This document shows, piece by piece, positions 18,643-28,465 of a stretch of DNA of 64,000 bases (its first letter is position 1; every line of letters begins with the position of its first letter). The stretch is from Solibacillus cecembensis (GTDB taxonomy: Bacteria; Bacillota; Bacilli; Bacillales_A; Planococcaceae). A program made the translations under genes and the position numbers. Under the pieces are notes generated by a model that was not told where the DNA came from, searched no databases, and was given only the letters and a program-made list of their open reading frames with translations. Where the stretch lies: the NCBI RefSeq assembly GCF_001439635.1, contig NZ_LMBZ01000001.1:248001-312000 (forward strand), in the 5' to 3' direction.

Positions 18643-19554
18643 TTAAATAGTAGATTCCGAAGTCGCTGTTGCTGGAACTTTTTTCAGCATTGTGAATTGT
18701 TCTAACTGAGCAACAAAGTTTCCGATTAATATAAAGGCACCACCGATTAGTAATTGAGTCGTTAATCCTTCACCTAAAAAGATGATGGCGAAGATTGCGG
18801 CAAAGATAGGTTCTAGTGAGAAAATTAATCCCGTATGTGTAGGAGATGTGTATTGTTGTACAACAGCTTGTGCGATAAAGCAAAACGCCGTACAAATAAC
18901 ACCTAATCCTAATACAGCAACCCAACCTAAATTAGTTGATGGTAATTGTGGTGTTTCAAATAGTAATGTAAAAATGGCACCAAATACACCGGCAACACCT
19001 AGCTGGTATACCCCATAAGAAATCGATTCAACACTTTTCGTAAATTTACTATTTAAAATCAAATAGATGGAGTAACATACTGCGGCAATCGCCATTAAAA
19101 TATCGCCTGTTTGGAAAGTTAATGATTCTTTCATCGTTAATACTGTAATACCAACCATCGTACATACAATCGCAAAGCTAACGGCACGAGAAGGTAAGCG
19201 CTTTTCGATAAGGCTTGAAAAGATTGGCACGAGTACAACTGTTAAGCTTAAAATAAACCCTGCATTCGATGCGGATGTTGTTTTTAGTCCAAATAATGAA
19301 AGGGCAAAGAGCGTGAATAATAGAGAGCCTTGTATTGATGCGTAAATAAGTGTTTTTTTATTAATGCGCAACATCTTTGGTAAAAAGATTAGCCCTGCGA
19401 TAAAAAATGCGATTAAGCATCGTAATGCAACAACGTTATAGGCTTCTAAAACGTCTAACCCCATGACCATAAATGTATACGAAAGCCCCCAAAACATTGT
19501 TACGATAACCATTAATAAATTTGCTTTTCCTTGTAAACTCAAAGATGTCACCAC
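18643..19554 (-). CDS. EamA/DMT family transporter
   Basis: Integral membrane permease with ten predicted helices as two EamA repeats (residues 12-140 and 152-285), of the drug/metabolite superfamily. Family members move amino acids, nucleosides or drugs; the substrate is unknown. Landmarks are MFWGLSYTFMVMGLD near the N-terminus and SLEPIFAAIFAIIFLGE in the second repeat. Start is one of two adjacent GTG codons (19554 or 19551), behind GGAGA. A LysR regulator is encoded divergently 128 bases away and probably controls it. Confidence 0.88.
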   Translation of the reverse strand: MVTSLSLQGKANLLMVIVTMFWGLSYTFMVMGLDVLEAYNVVALRCLIAFFIAGLIFLPKMLRINKKTLIYASIQGSLLFTLFALSLFGLKTTSASNAGFILSLTVVLVPIFSSLIEKRLPSRAVSFAIVCTMVGITVLTMKESLTFQTGDILMAIAAVCYSIYLILNSKFTKSVESISYGVYQLGVAGVFGAIFTLLFETPQLPSTNLGWVAVLGLGVICTAFCFIAQAVVQQYTSPTHTGLIFSLEPIFAAIFAIIFLGEGLTTQLLIGGAFILIGNFVAQLEQFTMLKKVPATATSESTI

Positions 19555-19682
19555 ATTTCTCCAAAATAAAATTGCTGTTATAATACAGTGTATCGTTCCT
19601 ATTGTGATTAGTAAAACGAATGTTTATAATGATTAATATGAAAAAAATTCATGTTGAAGGATTGTTATAGAGGTGAGGGTAA

Positions 19683-20555
19683 TTGAGTTTAGTCAAATAC
19701 GAAATTTTAAATAAAGTAGGCGAAGTACATAGTTTTACGAAAGCGGCTGAATTACTCGGGTTAACACAGTCGGCAGTGAGTCATGCTATTTCTAGTTTAG
19801 AGAAGGAATTTGGTTTTAATTTAATTCATCGCAACCGCACAGGTGTCTCATTAACGGAAGATGGCATGACGATGTTACTTGCGATGAGAAAGGTTTTATC
19901 CGCAGAGGAGCATTTAAGACAAGAAGCTGCCCATATATTAGGTGTGGCGAAAGGGACAGTTCGTGTGGGCTTAATTTCCACAATTTCTACCCATTGGATG
20001 CCCAATATTATTCACCTCATGGAGCAGCAATATCCCGGTATTCATATTGAGTTACGTGAAGGGGATTATTACGAAATTGAGCAGTGGTTACTTAATGGGG
20101 AAGTGGATTGTGGCTTTTTAAATAGGACAAGCTCCAAACAGTTTGACTTTATACCGTTAAAACGAGATCCGCTACTTTGTATTGTTTCTTCAAAAAGTCC
20201 GCTATATGATAAAGAAGAAGTCGATTTAAATGAAATAGGGGATACGCCATTCATCATGCCTTCCTATAAGGGAACAAATGATGTTATCGCGAATTTTGAA
20301 AAGTATAATGTGCGCCCAAATATTCGTTTCCATTTAACGGATGAAAAAGGGATTCTATCTATGGTAGAGCATCATTTAGGGGTTAGTATTTTACCACAAC
20401 TTGCGATGGCGGGTTTGATGAACAATGTGAGAACTTTACCGTTAAAGCAAGAAAGTTTCCGAACGATTGGACTTTCAACGAAGCAAAAATTATCACCAGC
20501 TGCCCAAAAGTTTGTGGAAGTATTGAAGCAATGGTTAGCTACGGTGAAGGAATAA
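19683..20555 (+). CDS. LysR-family transcriptional regulator
   Basis: A 290-residue LysR regulator: N-terminal winged helix (FTKAAELLGLTQSAVSHAISSLEKEFG, residues 18-44) and a periplasmic-binding-like effector domain from about residue 90 (GTVRVGLISTISTHWMP...). TTG at 19683 follows GAGGTGAGGG. It diverges from the EamA transporter, the classic arrangement for control of a transporter from a shared intergenic region. A flavoprotein-like gene follows 18 bases after its stop, so it may also be co-transcribed with that. Confidence 0.93.
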   Translation: MSLVKYEILNKVGEVHSFTKAAELLGLTQSAVSHAISSLEKEFGFNLIHRNRTGVSLTEDGMTMLLAMRKVLSAEEHLRQEAAHILGVAKGTVRVGLISTISTHWMPNIIHLMEQQYPGIHIELREGDYYEIEQWLLNGEVDCGFLNRTSSKQFDFIPLKRDPLLCIVSSKSPLYDKEEVDLNEIGDTPFIMPSYKGTNDVIANFEKYNVRPNIRFHLTDEKGILSMVEHHLGVSILPQLAMAGLMNNVRTLPLKQESFRTIGLSTKQKLSPAAQKFVEVLKQWLATVKE

Positions 20556-20573
20556 AAGAAGGGGTTGTTATTT

Positions 20574-21245
20574 ATGTTCAAAGGAAAAACCGTATTAATT
20601 ACAAGTGGTGGCACATTTGAAAAGTGGGATAACGTTCGAGGACATACGAACTTATCAAAAGGAACGATGGGGTGTTATTTAGCAGAGGCGGCCTATGCTA
20701 AAGGTGCGCAAGTCATCTATATGCATGGTTATTTTGCTCAACTACCGGAAAATCAACGTGAGATGCGTCTGGTGCGCTTTGAAGGGATTGAAGACTTAGG
20801 GGATCAGTTAAAGGCGATCGCCCGACAGCAGCATGTAGATTACATTATTATGGCGGTAGCAGGATCAGATTGGCTTGTGGATAAAGTATTTGATCAAGCA
20901 GGCAATGAATTGACTGAAAAAGGAAAAATGCCGTCTGATGAACCACCGATTATTCATTTTAAAAAGGCACCAAAAATCTTAGCGCAAATTAAGGGATGGT
21001 CACCACAATCGACGCTTATTGGTTTCAAATTAGAGGCGACAGAAGATGAAGCATTTTTAATCGAGCGTGCAAAACTCCGCATGGATTCCGCACAAGCTGA
21101 TTTTATGGTGGCAAATAGCTCAAAATCATTATACGGCGCAATGGAACCTCATATCATTATTCATCAATCAGGTGAGACACTACGTACAGACGGTAAACAG
21201 CAAACGGCGCTTATGTTAATCGAACAAATTTTAGCGCATCAATGA
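20574..21245 (+). CDS. Stand-alone CoaB-like phosphopantothenoylcysteine synthetase domain protein
   Basis: Resembles the synthetase half of the bifunctional Dfp/CoaBC enzyme, which joins cysteine to 4'-phosphopantothenate. The N-terminal VLITSGGTFEKWDNVRGHTN parallels the CoaB nucleotide loop (TSGGT...D.VR...N.S.G). KAPKILAQI and LIGFKLEATED correspond to the dimer and substrate strands. At 223 residues there is no flavin-binding CoaC half, as in streptococcal-type CoaB. ATG 20574 lies 9 nt after GAAGGGG; the TTG at 20565 abuts it. Whether it is the main CoaB or a paralogue is unknown without the full genome. Confidence 0.78.
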   Translation: MFKGKTVLITSGGTFEKWDNVRGHTNLSKGTMGCYLAEAAYAKGAQVIYMHGYFAQLPENQREMRLVRFEGIEDLGDQLKAIARQQHVDYIIMAVAGSDWLVDKVFDQAGNELTEKGKMPSDEPPIIHFKKAPKILAQIKGWSPQSTLIGFKLEATEDEAFLIERAKLRMDSAQADFMVANSSKSLYGAMEPHIIIHQSGETLRTDGKQQTALMLIEQILAHQ

Positions 21246-21343
21246 AGAGAAAAGTGACAACGCCTTGTTTCAAATTGAATTGGAATGATATAATTTGACT
21301 ATTCTTTTTATCTAAAGGTACAAACAGTGAAGGGGTGTTTCAA

Positions 21344-21817
21344 GTGGCATTAGCGGAAGTAAAGGCATTTTTTAAACAGCATGGCAAAGAGCAAGCAGTA
21401 TTAGAATTTGATAGCAGTAGTGCAACCGTGCAAGAGGCGGCGCAAGTATTACGTGTGATTCCCGCAAGAATTGCCAAAACATTATCGTTTCACGGTTCAG
21501 ATGACAAGGCAATCTTAATTGTCGCGGCAGGGGATACTAAAATTGATAACGCTAAATTTAAGCAACAATTTGGGATGAAGGCTAAAATGTTAGATGCTGA
21601 GTCCGTTGTGAATCAAACCGGTCATCGCATTGGCGGAGTTTGCCCGTTTGCACTGGCAAATGAGCTGCCTATTTATTTAGATGAGTCTTTACAACGATTT
21701 GCAACCGTATTTCCGGCATGTGGAAGTGCCAATTCAGCAATCGAATTGAGTTGTGATGAATTACAACAATATTCCAATGCAAGTGGTTGGGTAGATGTGT
21801 GTAAAGACTGGCAATAG
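21344..21817 (+). CDS. YbaK/EbsC aminoacyl-tRNA deacylase family protein
   Basis: Trans-editing domain protein that clears mischarged tRNA, typically Cys-tRNA(Pro) or Ala-tRNA(Pro). Diagnostic stretches are ARIAKTLSFH with the conserved lysine, ILIVAAGDTKIDNAKFKQ, and TGHRIGGVCPFAL, the substrate-pocket glycine motif. About 157 residues, normal for the free-standing family. GTG 21344 is preferred over GTG 21335 because AAGGGG lies 8 nt ahead of it. It is followed closely by a small unknown gene. Confidence 0.9.
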   Translation: MALAEVKAFFKQHGKEQAVLEFDSSSATVQEAAQVLRVIPARIAKTLSFHGSDDKAILIVAAGDTKIDNAKFKQQFGMKAKMLDAESVVNQTGHRIGGVCPFALANELPIYLDESLQRFATVFPACGSANSAIELSCDELQQYSNASGWVDVCKDWQ

Positions 21818-21855
21818 AAAATATGAAACAGAAATTTGAAGGAGTTTACGAACGA

Positions 21856-22089
21856 ATGACGTTAACAAAACAACAAGCAATCCAAGCATTAAAGAACAAT
21901 CAATTTATCGGTTTTACTACCATTACGGGCAATGTCCTGATTAAAAAGGCAAATCGTACGGATTATAATATTTACATTTATGAAGAGGGAACAGAGGAAC
22001 CTTCTCATTACATAGGCTCGATTACAAATGTAATGGCAACATTAAGTGATAAAAATAGTAAACAAGATTTTGTTATTGTTGAAAAGTAG
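21856..22089 (+). CDS. Small hypothetical protein
   Basis: Predicted 77-residue soluble protein starting MTLTKQQAIQALKNNQFIGF, with alternating strands and one N-terminal helix. I do not recognise its family. ATG 21856 is placed 11 nt after GAAGGAG (21838-21844); an in-frame ATG at 21823 would add 11 residues but has no ribosome site. It lies 38 bases after the YbaK gene and before a bidirectional terminator, so it is probably in the YbaK operon. Confidence 0.65.
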   Translation: MTLTKQQAIQALKNNQFIGFTTITGNVLIKKANRTDYNIYIYEEGTEEPSHYIGSITNVMATLSDKNSKQDFVIVEK

Positions 22090-22097
22090 ATTGCAAT

Positions 22098-22148
22098 AAA
22101 GGAAAGCTGCAAACATACGGACAACCTTGTATGTTTACAGCTTCCTTA
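22098..22148. terminator. Bidirectional terminator before the cold-shock gene
   Basis: AAGGAAAGCTGCAAACATAC pairs (two mismatches) with GTATGTTTACAGCTTCCTT around a 10-nt loop. It separates convergent genes. Confidence 0.8.
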
Positions 22149-22150
22149 AT

Positions 22151-22351
22151 TTACTTTTTAATAACATTTGCAGCTTGTGGACCTCTATTGCCATCAATCA
22201 CATCAAACTCCACAGATTGTCCTTCAGCGAGTACACGGAAACCTTCTTCTTTTATTCCAGTGAAATGTACAAACACATCATCACCATTATCACATTCTAT
22301 AAATCCATATCCTTTTTCATTATCAAACCATTTTACAGTGCCTTGGTGCAT
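22151..22351 (-). CDS. Cold-shock protein (CspA/CspB family)
   Basis: A 66-residue single OB-fold RNA chaperone. RNP1 is KGYGFIE and RNP2 is VFVHF, after the family start [11 protein letters not shown]. It binds single-stranded RNA and helps translation at low temperature. ATG at 22351 behind GGAGG. The 5' leader toward 22440 is AT-rich, as in other csp genes, but I could not define a cold-box. Confidence 0.96.
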   Translation of the reverse strand: MHQGTVKWFDNEKGYGFIECDNGDDVFVHFTGIKEEGFRVLAEGQSVEFDVIDGNRGPQAANVIKK

Positions 22352-22563
22352 TAATGATCTCCTCCGATACTGTCAAATTTAGTTGGTAATTATAATCAAT
22401 TTATTGTACCTTAGCACAAAAATACAGAATATTACGAATAAAATATATCCTAGTTAAGGAACGAATGTCAACAATTTGTCGAATAAGTCACATTTTTATA
22501 TATATGTTTCCATCTAAAACAGACTATAATAAAGACGACTATAAATTGAAAGTAGGGTTTAAA

Positions 22564-24243
22564 ATGACAACTACGAAAACAAAACCTCTTACAGATTTGG
22601 ATATTGCAAATAATGCAATAATGAAACCGATTACGGAAATTGCAGAGAATGCGGGAATACCTGCAGAAGCGATAGAACAATACGGACGATTTAAAGCAAA
22701 AATCGATGTAAATAAAATTTCAGGTCAAGCAAATGCTAAAGTCGTTTTAGTGACAGCTATCAGTCCAACACCTGCTGGGGAAGGTAAATCTACAGTTACC
22801 GTAGGATTAGCGGATGCACTAAAGCAATTGGAACAACGTGTTATGATTGCGCTTCGTGAACCATCATTAGGACCAGTTATGGGTGTAAAAGGTGGGGCAA
22901 CAGGTGGTGGCTATGCACAAGTACTCCCTATGGAGCAAATTAACTTACATTTTAACGGAGACTTCCATGCGATAACAACGGCCAATAATGCATTATCGGC
23001 ATTTATCGACAATCACATTCACCAGGGGAATTCTTTAAATATCGACCCTCGCCGTATTATTTGGAAACGTGTTGTTGATTTAAATGACCGTGCGCTGCGC
23101 CATGTGACAGTAGGCTTAGGTGGTCCAATGCAAGGTGTCCCACGTGAAGATGGATTTGATATTACGGTTGCTTCAGAAATTATGGCAATTTTCTGTTTAG
23201 CTACAAGTTTAACGGATTTAAAAGAACGCATAGCAAACATTGTATTTGGCTACACATATGATCGTCAGCCAGTTACTGTGCGTGATTTAGGTGTTGAAGG
23301 TGCGCTTACATTACTATTAAAAGAGGCATTAAATCCAAACCTTGTGCAAACAATTGAAGGAACACCCGCATTAATTCATGGCGGTCCATTTGCTAATATA
23401 GCACATGGTTGTAACTCTATTATTGCCACACAAACAGCACGTAAACTAGCAGATATTGTTATTACAGAAGCTGGATTTGGTTCGGATTTAGGTGCAGAGA
23501 AATTTATGCATATTAAAGCGCGTGAAGCAGGTTTTGCGCCAAGTGCAGTAGTAATTGTTGCAACGGTTCGTGCGCTAAAAATGCATGGTGGCGTTGCAAA
23601 AACAGCGTTAATCGATGAAGATGTAGAGGCGCTTCGTAAAGGGATTGCCAATTTGGCGCAGCACGTTGCAAATATTCGTAATTTTGGTGTTGAACCAGTT
23701 GTCGCATTAAATCGTTTCATTACAGATTCAGCAGCAGAAGTAAATTTAGTTTTAGATTGGGCAAAACAAGAAGGCATTCGTATCGCACTTACAAACGTTT
23801 GGGAAGAAGGCGGTAAAGGCGGATTGGATTTGGCGAAGCAAGTGTTAGAAGCCATTGAAAAACCAAATAACTTCCATCCCTTATACGAAAACGATGAAAC
23901 GGTTGAGCAAAAGTTAACAAAAATTGTGCAACAAGTATATGGTGGAAAAGCTGTTCAACTAACAGATACGGCTAAAAAACAATTGTTGAGCATCGAAAAC
24001 AACGGTTGGGCAAACTTGCCGATTTGTATGGCGAAAACACAATATTCATTATCTGATCAACCAAGTCTATTAGGTAGACCAACTGACTTTACCGTTACAA
24101 TCCGTGAAATTCTCCCAAAATTAGGCGCAGGCTTCTTAGTTTGCTTAACGGGTGATATTATGACAATGCCAGGTTTACCAAAGCAACCAGCAGCACTTCG
24201 TATGGATGTAGCAGAAGATGGTAGCGCATTAGGCTTATTCTAA
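22564..24243 (+). CDS. fhs: Formate-tetrahydrofolate ligase
   Basis: ATP-dependent formation of 10-formyl-THF from formate, feeding purine synthesis and one-carbon metabolism. The P-loop is [14 protein letters not shown], and [19 protein letters not shown] is the conserved glycine-rich region; the C-terminus is [18 protein letters not shown] 22564 gives 559 residues, the family length; the longer open frame back to 22465 is not conserved in character and has no ribosome site. A TATAAT-like hexamer sits near 22525. Confidence 0.97.
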   Translation: MTTTKTKPLTDLDIANNAIMKPITEIAENAGIPAEAIEQYGRFKAKIDVNKISGQANAKVVLVTAISPTPAGEGKSTVTVGLADALKQLEQRVMIALREPSLGPVMGVKGGATGGGYAQVLPMEQINLHFNGDFHAITTANNALSAFIDNHIHQGNSLNIDPRRIIWKRVVDLNDRALRHVTVGLGGPMQGVPREDGFDITVASEIMAIFCLATSLTDLKERIANIVFGYTYDRQPVTVRDLGVEGALTLLLKEALNPNLVQTIEGTPALIHGGPFANIAHGCNSIIATQTARKLADIVITEAGFGSDLGAEKFMHIKAREAGFAPSAVVIVATVRALKMHGGVAKTALIDEDVEALRKGIANLAQHVANIRNFGVEPVVALNRFITDSAAEVNLVLDWAKQEGIRIALTNVWEEGGKGGLDLAKQVLEAIEKPNNFHPLYENDETVEQKLTKIVQQVYGGKAVQLTDTAKKQLLSIENNGWANLPICMAKTQYSLSDQPSLLGRPTDFTVTIREILPKLGAGFLVCLTGDIMTMPGLPKQPAALRMDVAEDGSALGLF

Positions 24244-24285
24244 CGATTAGTTTTTTGCGAAATAAACAAAATAGATGACACCAAA

Positions 24286-24323
24286 GAAAAATGCCATTTG
24301 ACTGATTTCAAATGGCATTTTTG
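24286..24323. terminator. Bidirectional terminator after fhs
   Basis: AAAAATGCCATTTG is perfectly inverted as CAAATGGCATTTTT with an 8-nt loop, giving A- and T-runs for both strands. It serves fhs and the small convergent gene. Confidence 0.93.
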
Positions 24324-24345
24324 TATTGGATTAAATTTAAAATTT

Positions 24346-24543
24346 TTAAAAGAAAATTTTTGCTATATTACCGGCAATCATAATCGACACACTGCCTGCA
24401 TAAATAGCAGCACCTATTAAAATTGGTGATAAAAGGATAAGTGCTTTCTTTTCTTTATCTTTTGAACATTGAACATTATGAGAAATTACTTGCAAATCAT
24501 TGTCTTGTGCACACTGAACAGTTGGATAAATTACTTCTTCCAT
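24346..24543 (-). CDS. Small membrane protein, unknown
   Basis: A 65-residue protein: a hydrophilic N-terminal half with two cysteines (VQCAQ and VQCSKD) and a C-terminal hydrophobic stretch of about 28 residues forming one or two membrane helices (LILLSPILIGAAIYAG, VSIMIAGNIAKIFF). ATG 24543 is 9 nt after AAGGGG. The near-repeat PTVQCAQDNDLQ/HNVQCSKDKEK is curious. The family is not recognised. Confidence 0.55.
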   Translation of the reverse strand: MEEVIYPTVQCAQDNDLQVISHNVQCSKDKEKKALILLSPILIGAAIYAGSVSIMIAGNIAKIFF

Positions 24544-24806
24544 TAATAACACCCCTTAAAGTCTTTTGTTTTGTTTCGTTTTTTCTATTATATGACGAAA
24601 ACTTGTAAAACACAACGACTAAGTTCACAAAATAGACAAAATTTTAAATCGTCAGATAAAAAGATAAAAATTACATTTTTAGAAAATTGTAACCACCTTG
24701 TATTAGCGTATGGCATTATTGAAAATGGAATTTTTGAGCTTATATTCATTTCCATGTTAAAATAATGGATGTAGCGTAAGTATTGAAAGAAAATAGGTGA
24801 CTGTTG

Positions 24807-25439
24807 GTGAAGGATATATTATTAAAATGCGAAGTACTAGTAAAAGAAATTTACGGGAAAATGGATGCAAGTCATGATTTCCAACATATAGAACGCGTTT
24901 ATCAAAATGCTCAAGCCATTTTGCAAACGGAACCAGATGCCAATGAGCAAATCGTTTTGTTAGCTGTATTATTACATGATGTGAGCGATTCGAAATATGC
25001 AGTCGATAAATCCGATGAAGAAAGAATTTTAAAACAACTCAATTTAACCGAGCAAGAAAACGAACATATTCAAGCGGTAATTGCAGAAGTGTCATTTAAT
25101 GGGGGCAATGAGTTACCGACAACAAGCATTGAAGCAAAAATTGTGCGTGATGCGGATCGTTTAGATGCGATCGGAGCAGTGGGCATTGCGCGTACATTTG
25201 CTTACGGTGGTGCAAAAGGGCGCATGCTTTATGATGATGCTGAGGAAGCAAGGGCGGCGATGTCACTAGAAGACTATCGCGCGAAATCCACAGCAAGCGT
25301 GACCCATTTCTATGAGAAACTTTTATTATTGAAAGATCTGATGGTGACGAAAAAGGGTCTGGAAATGGCAGAACGACGCCATGCATTTATGGTAAAATTT
25401 TTAGAACAGTTTAAACAAGAAAGAGACGGGATTTCATGA
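24807..25439 (+). CDS. ypgQ: HD-domain phosphohydrolase, YpgQ-like
   Basis: HD-superfamily metal phosphohydrolase of about 210 residues. Metal ligands are in ASHDFQHIERV (HD near residue 23), LLHDVSDSKY (second HD) and IVRDADRLDAIGAVG (distal Asp). Bacillus YpgQ hydrolyses dNTPs to dNMP and pyrophosphate in vitro. The GTG at 24807 follows AGGTGA. Its stop overlaps the next start (ATGA at 25436), so translation is coupled to the ABC-F gene. Confidence 0.85.
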   Translation: MKDILLKCEVLVKEIYGKMDASHDFQHIERVYQNAQAILQTEPDANEQIVLLAVLLHDVSDSKYAVDKSDEERILKQLNLTEQENEHIQAVIAEVSFNGGNELPTTSIEAKIVRDADRLDAIGAVGIARTFAYGGAKGRMLYDDAEEARAAMSLEDYRAKSTASVTHFYEKLLLLKDLMVTKKGLEMAERRHAFMVKFLEQFKQERDGIS

Positions 25440-27322
25440 GTCATTTAATCGTATCGAATTTAACAAAAACAGTTGGCGAAAAAACACTATTTCAAAATGT
25501 TGAATTTACAATATATGAAGGAGAACGCGCAGGTTTAATCGGGATAAACGGAACAGGGAAATCAACGTTATTGTCCATTTTATCAGGTATTCAAGATGCT
25601 GATACAGTGGACATGGACCACCCGAATAAATACCGCATCGCTTATTTAGAACAAGATCCACAATTTGCGGCGAATACGACGGTTTTACAAGCTGTTTTCA
25701 GTGGGGATTCCCCCATTTTACAGCTAAATCGAGCATATGAAGAAGCCGTAACTGCTTTATCAAATGAACCACAATCAGAAAAGCTTCAAAATGAATTATT
25801 CCGCATTCAGCAGCGAATGGATACAGAAAATGCCTGGGATGTGAATGCATTAGCAAAGCAAGCGTTAACAAAATTAGGCATGGACATGTTCGAGAAAGAT
25901 GTGTCTGAATTATCAGGTGGTCAACAAAAGCGTGTAGCTCTTGCAAAAGTGCTCATTGAACCAGCAGACCTGTATTTATTTGATGAGCCGACGAACCATT
26001 TAGATGTCACTTCGACGGAATGGTTACAAGAAATGGTTTCACGCTTAAAAGGGGCAGTTATTTTTATTACGCATGATCGTTATTTCTTAGATGAAACAGC
26101 GACACATATTTATGAACTGGCAGATAAAACATTATATCGCCATACCGGTTCATACGGAGATTATTTAGAAGCAAGGGCTATTCGGGAAGAGATGAATGCC
26201 GCGACGCAAGCAAAAATGCAAAATCGTTATCGCTCTGAATTAAAATGGATTCGCCGTGGGGCAAAAGCAAGAACAACTAAGCAAAAAGCACGAATTCAAC
26301 GTTTTGAAGCGCTAGATGAAACGTTGGACCGTTCAACAGACCAAACGGATTTAGAAATGGCTTTAGCGACAACGCGCCTTGGAAAAAAGGTGCTTGAATC
26401 AGAAGGTATTTCAAAGGCATATGGTGACCGAAAAATAATTCAAGATTTCAGCTTCCTGTTACAACAAGGGGATCGCATCGGTATTATTGGTGCAAACGGC
26501 TACGGGAAATCAACATTACTCAATATGTTAGCAGGCGAAATTGACCCAGATCATGGGGAGGTAATCGTTGGTTCGACAGTAAAAAGACTGCACTTTAAGC
26601 AAGCAATCCCTGCGATGAATGAAAATACCCGTGTGATTGATTACATTCGCGAAGCATCGAATGATATTACCGACGCGGATGGTGTACGTTACTCAGCTTC
26701 TCAAATGTTGGAACGCTTTTTATTCCCATCTCAAGCACATGGTACGCAAATTAGTAAATTATCTGGTGGGGAAAGAAAACGGATGCATTTATTGCGTCTG
26801 TTAATGGAACAGCCGAATGTTTTATTGTTGGACGAGCCGACAAATGATTTAGATATTGAAACATTAGGGGTATTAGAAGATTTTATTGAAAACTTCCCTG
26901 GTGTTGTCATTACGATTTCACATGACCGATTTTTCCTAGATCGTATCGCGAAAAAACTATGGATATTAGATGGTCGTGGTGGCGTGCAAGAAAGCTTGGA
27001 TGTATACACAGATTACTTGGCAAAAGTAACGATGCAACAACAGCAAGCAGCAAAAGAAAACAAAGTCGAAAAGACAAAGGTTGAAAAGCCAAAAGTAGAG
27101 AAGAAAAAATTATCCTTTAAAGAGCAAAAAGAGTGGGAATCCATAGCGGATACAATCGCAAAAATGGAAGAAAATATTATGCAAACAGAAGAAGGAATCT
27201 CTACTGCGGGTTCAGATTTTACAAAACTACAACAATTAACCGAGCAATTAGAGCTGTTCAATAGTGAATACGAGCAATTAATAGAGCGTTGGAGCTATTT
27301 AGACGAGATTGTAAACGGATAA
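25436..27322 (+). CDS. yfmR: ABC-F ATPase, YfmR/Uup-like
   Basis: Ribosome-associated ABC-F protein with two ATPase domains and no membrane part. Walker A motifs are GINGTGKST and GANGYGKST, signatures LSGGQQKR and LSGGERKR, and Walker B LFDEPTNHLD and LLDEPTNDLD. The linker (about 240-330) is the arginine-rich P-site tRNA-interaction motif. A charged coiled-coil tail (about 525-628) with a lysine/valine/glutamate repeat marks the Uup/YfmR branch, and 628 residues is close to Bacillus YfmR. YfmR/Uup relatives help ribosomes stalled on proline runs when EF-P is limiting. Encoded between ypgQ and ypgR homologues in one operon. Confidence 0.85.
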   Translation: MSHLIVSNLTKTVGEKTLFQNVEFTIYEGERAGLIGINGTGKSTLLSILSGIQDADTVDMDHPNKYRIAYLEQDPQFAANTTVLQAVFSGDSPILQLNRAYEEAVTALSNEPQSEKLQNELFRIQQRMDTENAWDVNALAKQALTKLGMDMFEKDVSELSGGQQKRVALAKVLIEPADLYLFDEPTNHLDVTSTEWLQEMVSRLKGAVIFITHDRYFLDETATHIYELADKTLYRHTGSYGDYLEARAIREEMNAATQAKMQNRYRSELKWIRRGAKARTTKQKARIQRFEALDETLDRSTDQTDLEMALATTRLGKKVLESEGISKAYGDRKIIQDFSFLLQQGDRIGIIGANGYGKSTLLNMLAGEIDPDHGEVIVGSTVKRLHFKQAIPAMNENTRVIDYIREASNDITDADGVRYSASQMLERFLFPSQAHGTQISKLSGGERKRMHLLRLLMEQPNVLLLDEPTNDLDIETLGVLEDFIENFPGVVITISHDRFFLDRIAKKLWILDGRGGVQESLDVYTDYLAKVTMQQQQAAKENKVEKTKVEKPKVEKKKLSFKEQKEWESIADTIAKMEENIMQTEEGISTAGSDFTKLQQLTEQLELFNSEYEQLIERWSYLDEIVNG

Positions 27323-27334
27323 GGAGACATACGT

Positions 27335-28456
27335 ATGAAAATTATTCTAATTGAGCCAACACCTAGTCCCAATTCAATGAAAATTGTCATTGATCAAGAG
27401 CTACCATTTGGTAAAAGTTTTAATTATTCGAAAGAAAACGTTGAACAAGCTTCAAAAGAAATTCAAGCGATCTTTGCAGTAGAAGGCGTAAAAGGCATTT
27501 ATCACGTGGCAAACTTTATGGCTGTTGAACGAAATGCGAAGTTTGCGTGGGAAACGATTTTGGCGGGCATTCGCACGGCGTTAGGGGAAGATGCGCAAGC
27601 TGAAAAGCAACAGCAAGTAACTGACCATTTCGGTGAAGTGAATGTGCATGTACAATTGTATAAAGCTGTCCCTTTGCAAGTAAAAGCTTTTGATGGTGAG
27701 GGCGAAATCCGTATTAGTGCAGGGAAACGCTTTTTAGAGACATTTGAAAAACTTCAATTGCACGGAACGGATGAAAATTATATTTTTGAACGAAAATGGA
27801 TTGATTTTGGTGTCCGTTATGGCGATAAAACGCAAGTGGCTGAAGAGGTATTAAAAGAAGTAGAAGTACTTTATCCACAAGAACGTTTGGAAAAAATTAT
27901 TGAGATGGCTAATGAAACGGTTCGTACGGTTCCTGTCAGTCGCAAGGAAGTTTCGTTAGAACAATACATGCAAATTAGCGATTGGCAACAACGATTCCAA
28001 TTATTAGATCAAATTCCTGATCCAGAAGTGAAGGACATTCCACTTTTAGAAGAAGCGCTAAAAGATGAGCAAATGTCTGTACGCCGTCTCGCAACGATTT
28101 ATTTAGGGATGATTGAAGATGTGGCCGTTGTACCCGCGCTCACGAAGGCTATAAAAGATAAAAGCGCGGCTGTTCGACGTACGGCAGGAGACTGTATGAG
28201 TGACTTAGGTTTACCAGAATTTGAACAAGCCATGATTGAAGCGTTATCGGACAAAAATAAATTAGTGCGTTGGCGTGCAGCGATGTACCTATTTGAAACG
28301 GGAACAGAGGCAGCAATCGAAGTATTAAAAGTCGCAAGTGAAGATAAAGAATTTGAAGTGAAATTACAAGCGAAAATGGCATTAGCAAGAATTGAGCAAG
28401 GTGAAGAAGCACAAGGCTCGGTATGGAAGCAAATGACAGAACTGAGAAATCAATAA
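27335..28456 (+). CDS. Conserved virulence factor C-like protein (YpgR/CvfC)
   Basis: A 373-residue cytoplasmic protein: residues 1-85 form a NifU/Nfu N-terminal-like scaffold domain (EPTPSPNSMKIVI, EGVKGIYHVANFMAVER). The second half (from about 215) is a HEAT-like helical repeat (MSVRRLATIYLG, AAVRRTAGDCMSDLG, LVRWRAAMYLF). This layout matches Bacillus YpgR and staphylococcal CvfC, which affects virulence gene expression and haemolysin production. It begins 12 bases after the ABC-F stop with AAGGAGAC. The biochemical role is unknown. Confidence 0.85.
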   Translation: MKIILIEPTPSPNSMKIVIDQELPFGKSFNYSKENVEQASKEIQAIFAVEGVKGIYHVANFMAVERNAKFAWETILAGIRTALGEDAQAEKQQQVTDHFGEVNVHVQLYKAVPLQVKAFDGEGEIRISAGKRFLETFEKLQLHGTDENYIFERKWIDFGVRYGDKTQVAEEVLKEVEVLYPQERLEKIIEMANETVRTVPVSRKEVSLEQYMQISDWQQRFQLLDQIPDPEVKDIPLLEEALKDEQMSVRRLATIYLGMIEDVAVVPALTKAIKDKSAAVRRTAGDCMSDLGLPEFEQAMIEALSDKNKLVRWRAAMYLFETGTEAAIEVLKVASEDKEFEVKLQAKMALARIEQGEEAQGSVWKQMTELRNQ

Positions 28457-28465
28457 AAGTGAAAG

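Noticed and set aside
22465-22563. N-terminal extension of formate-THF ligase
   Set aside because: The family begins at the ATG at 22564, and the extra 33 codons have no ribosome site and odd composition.
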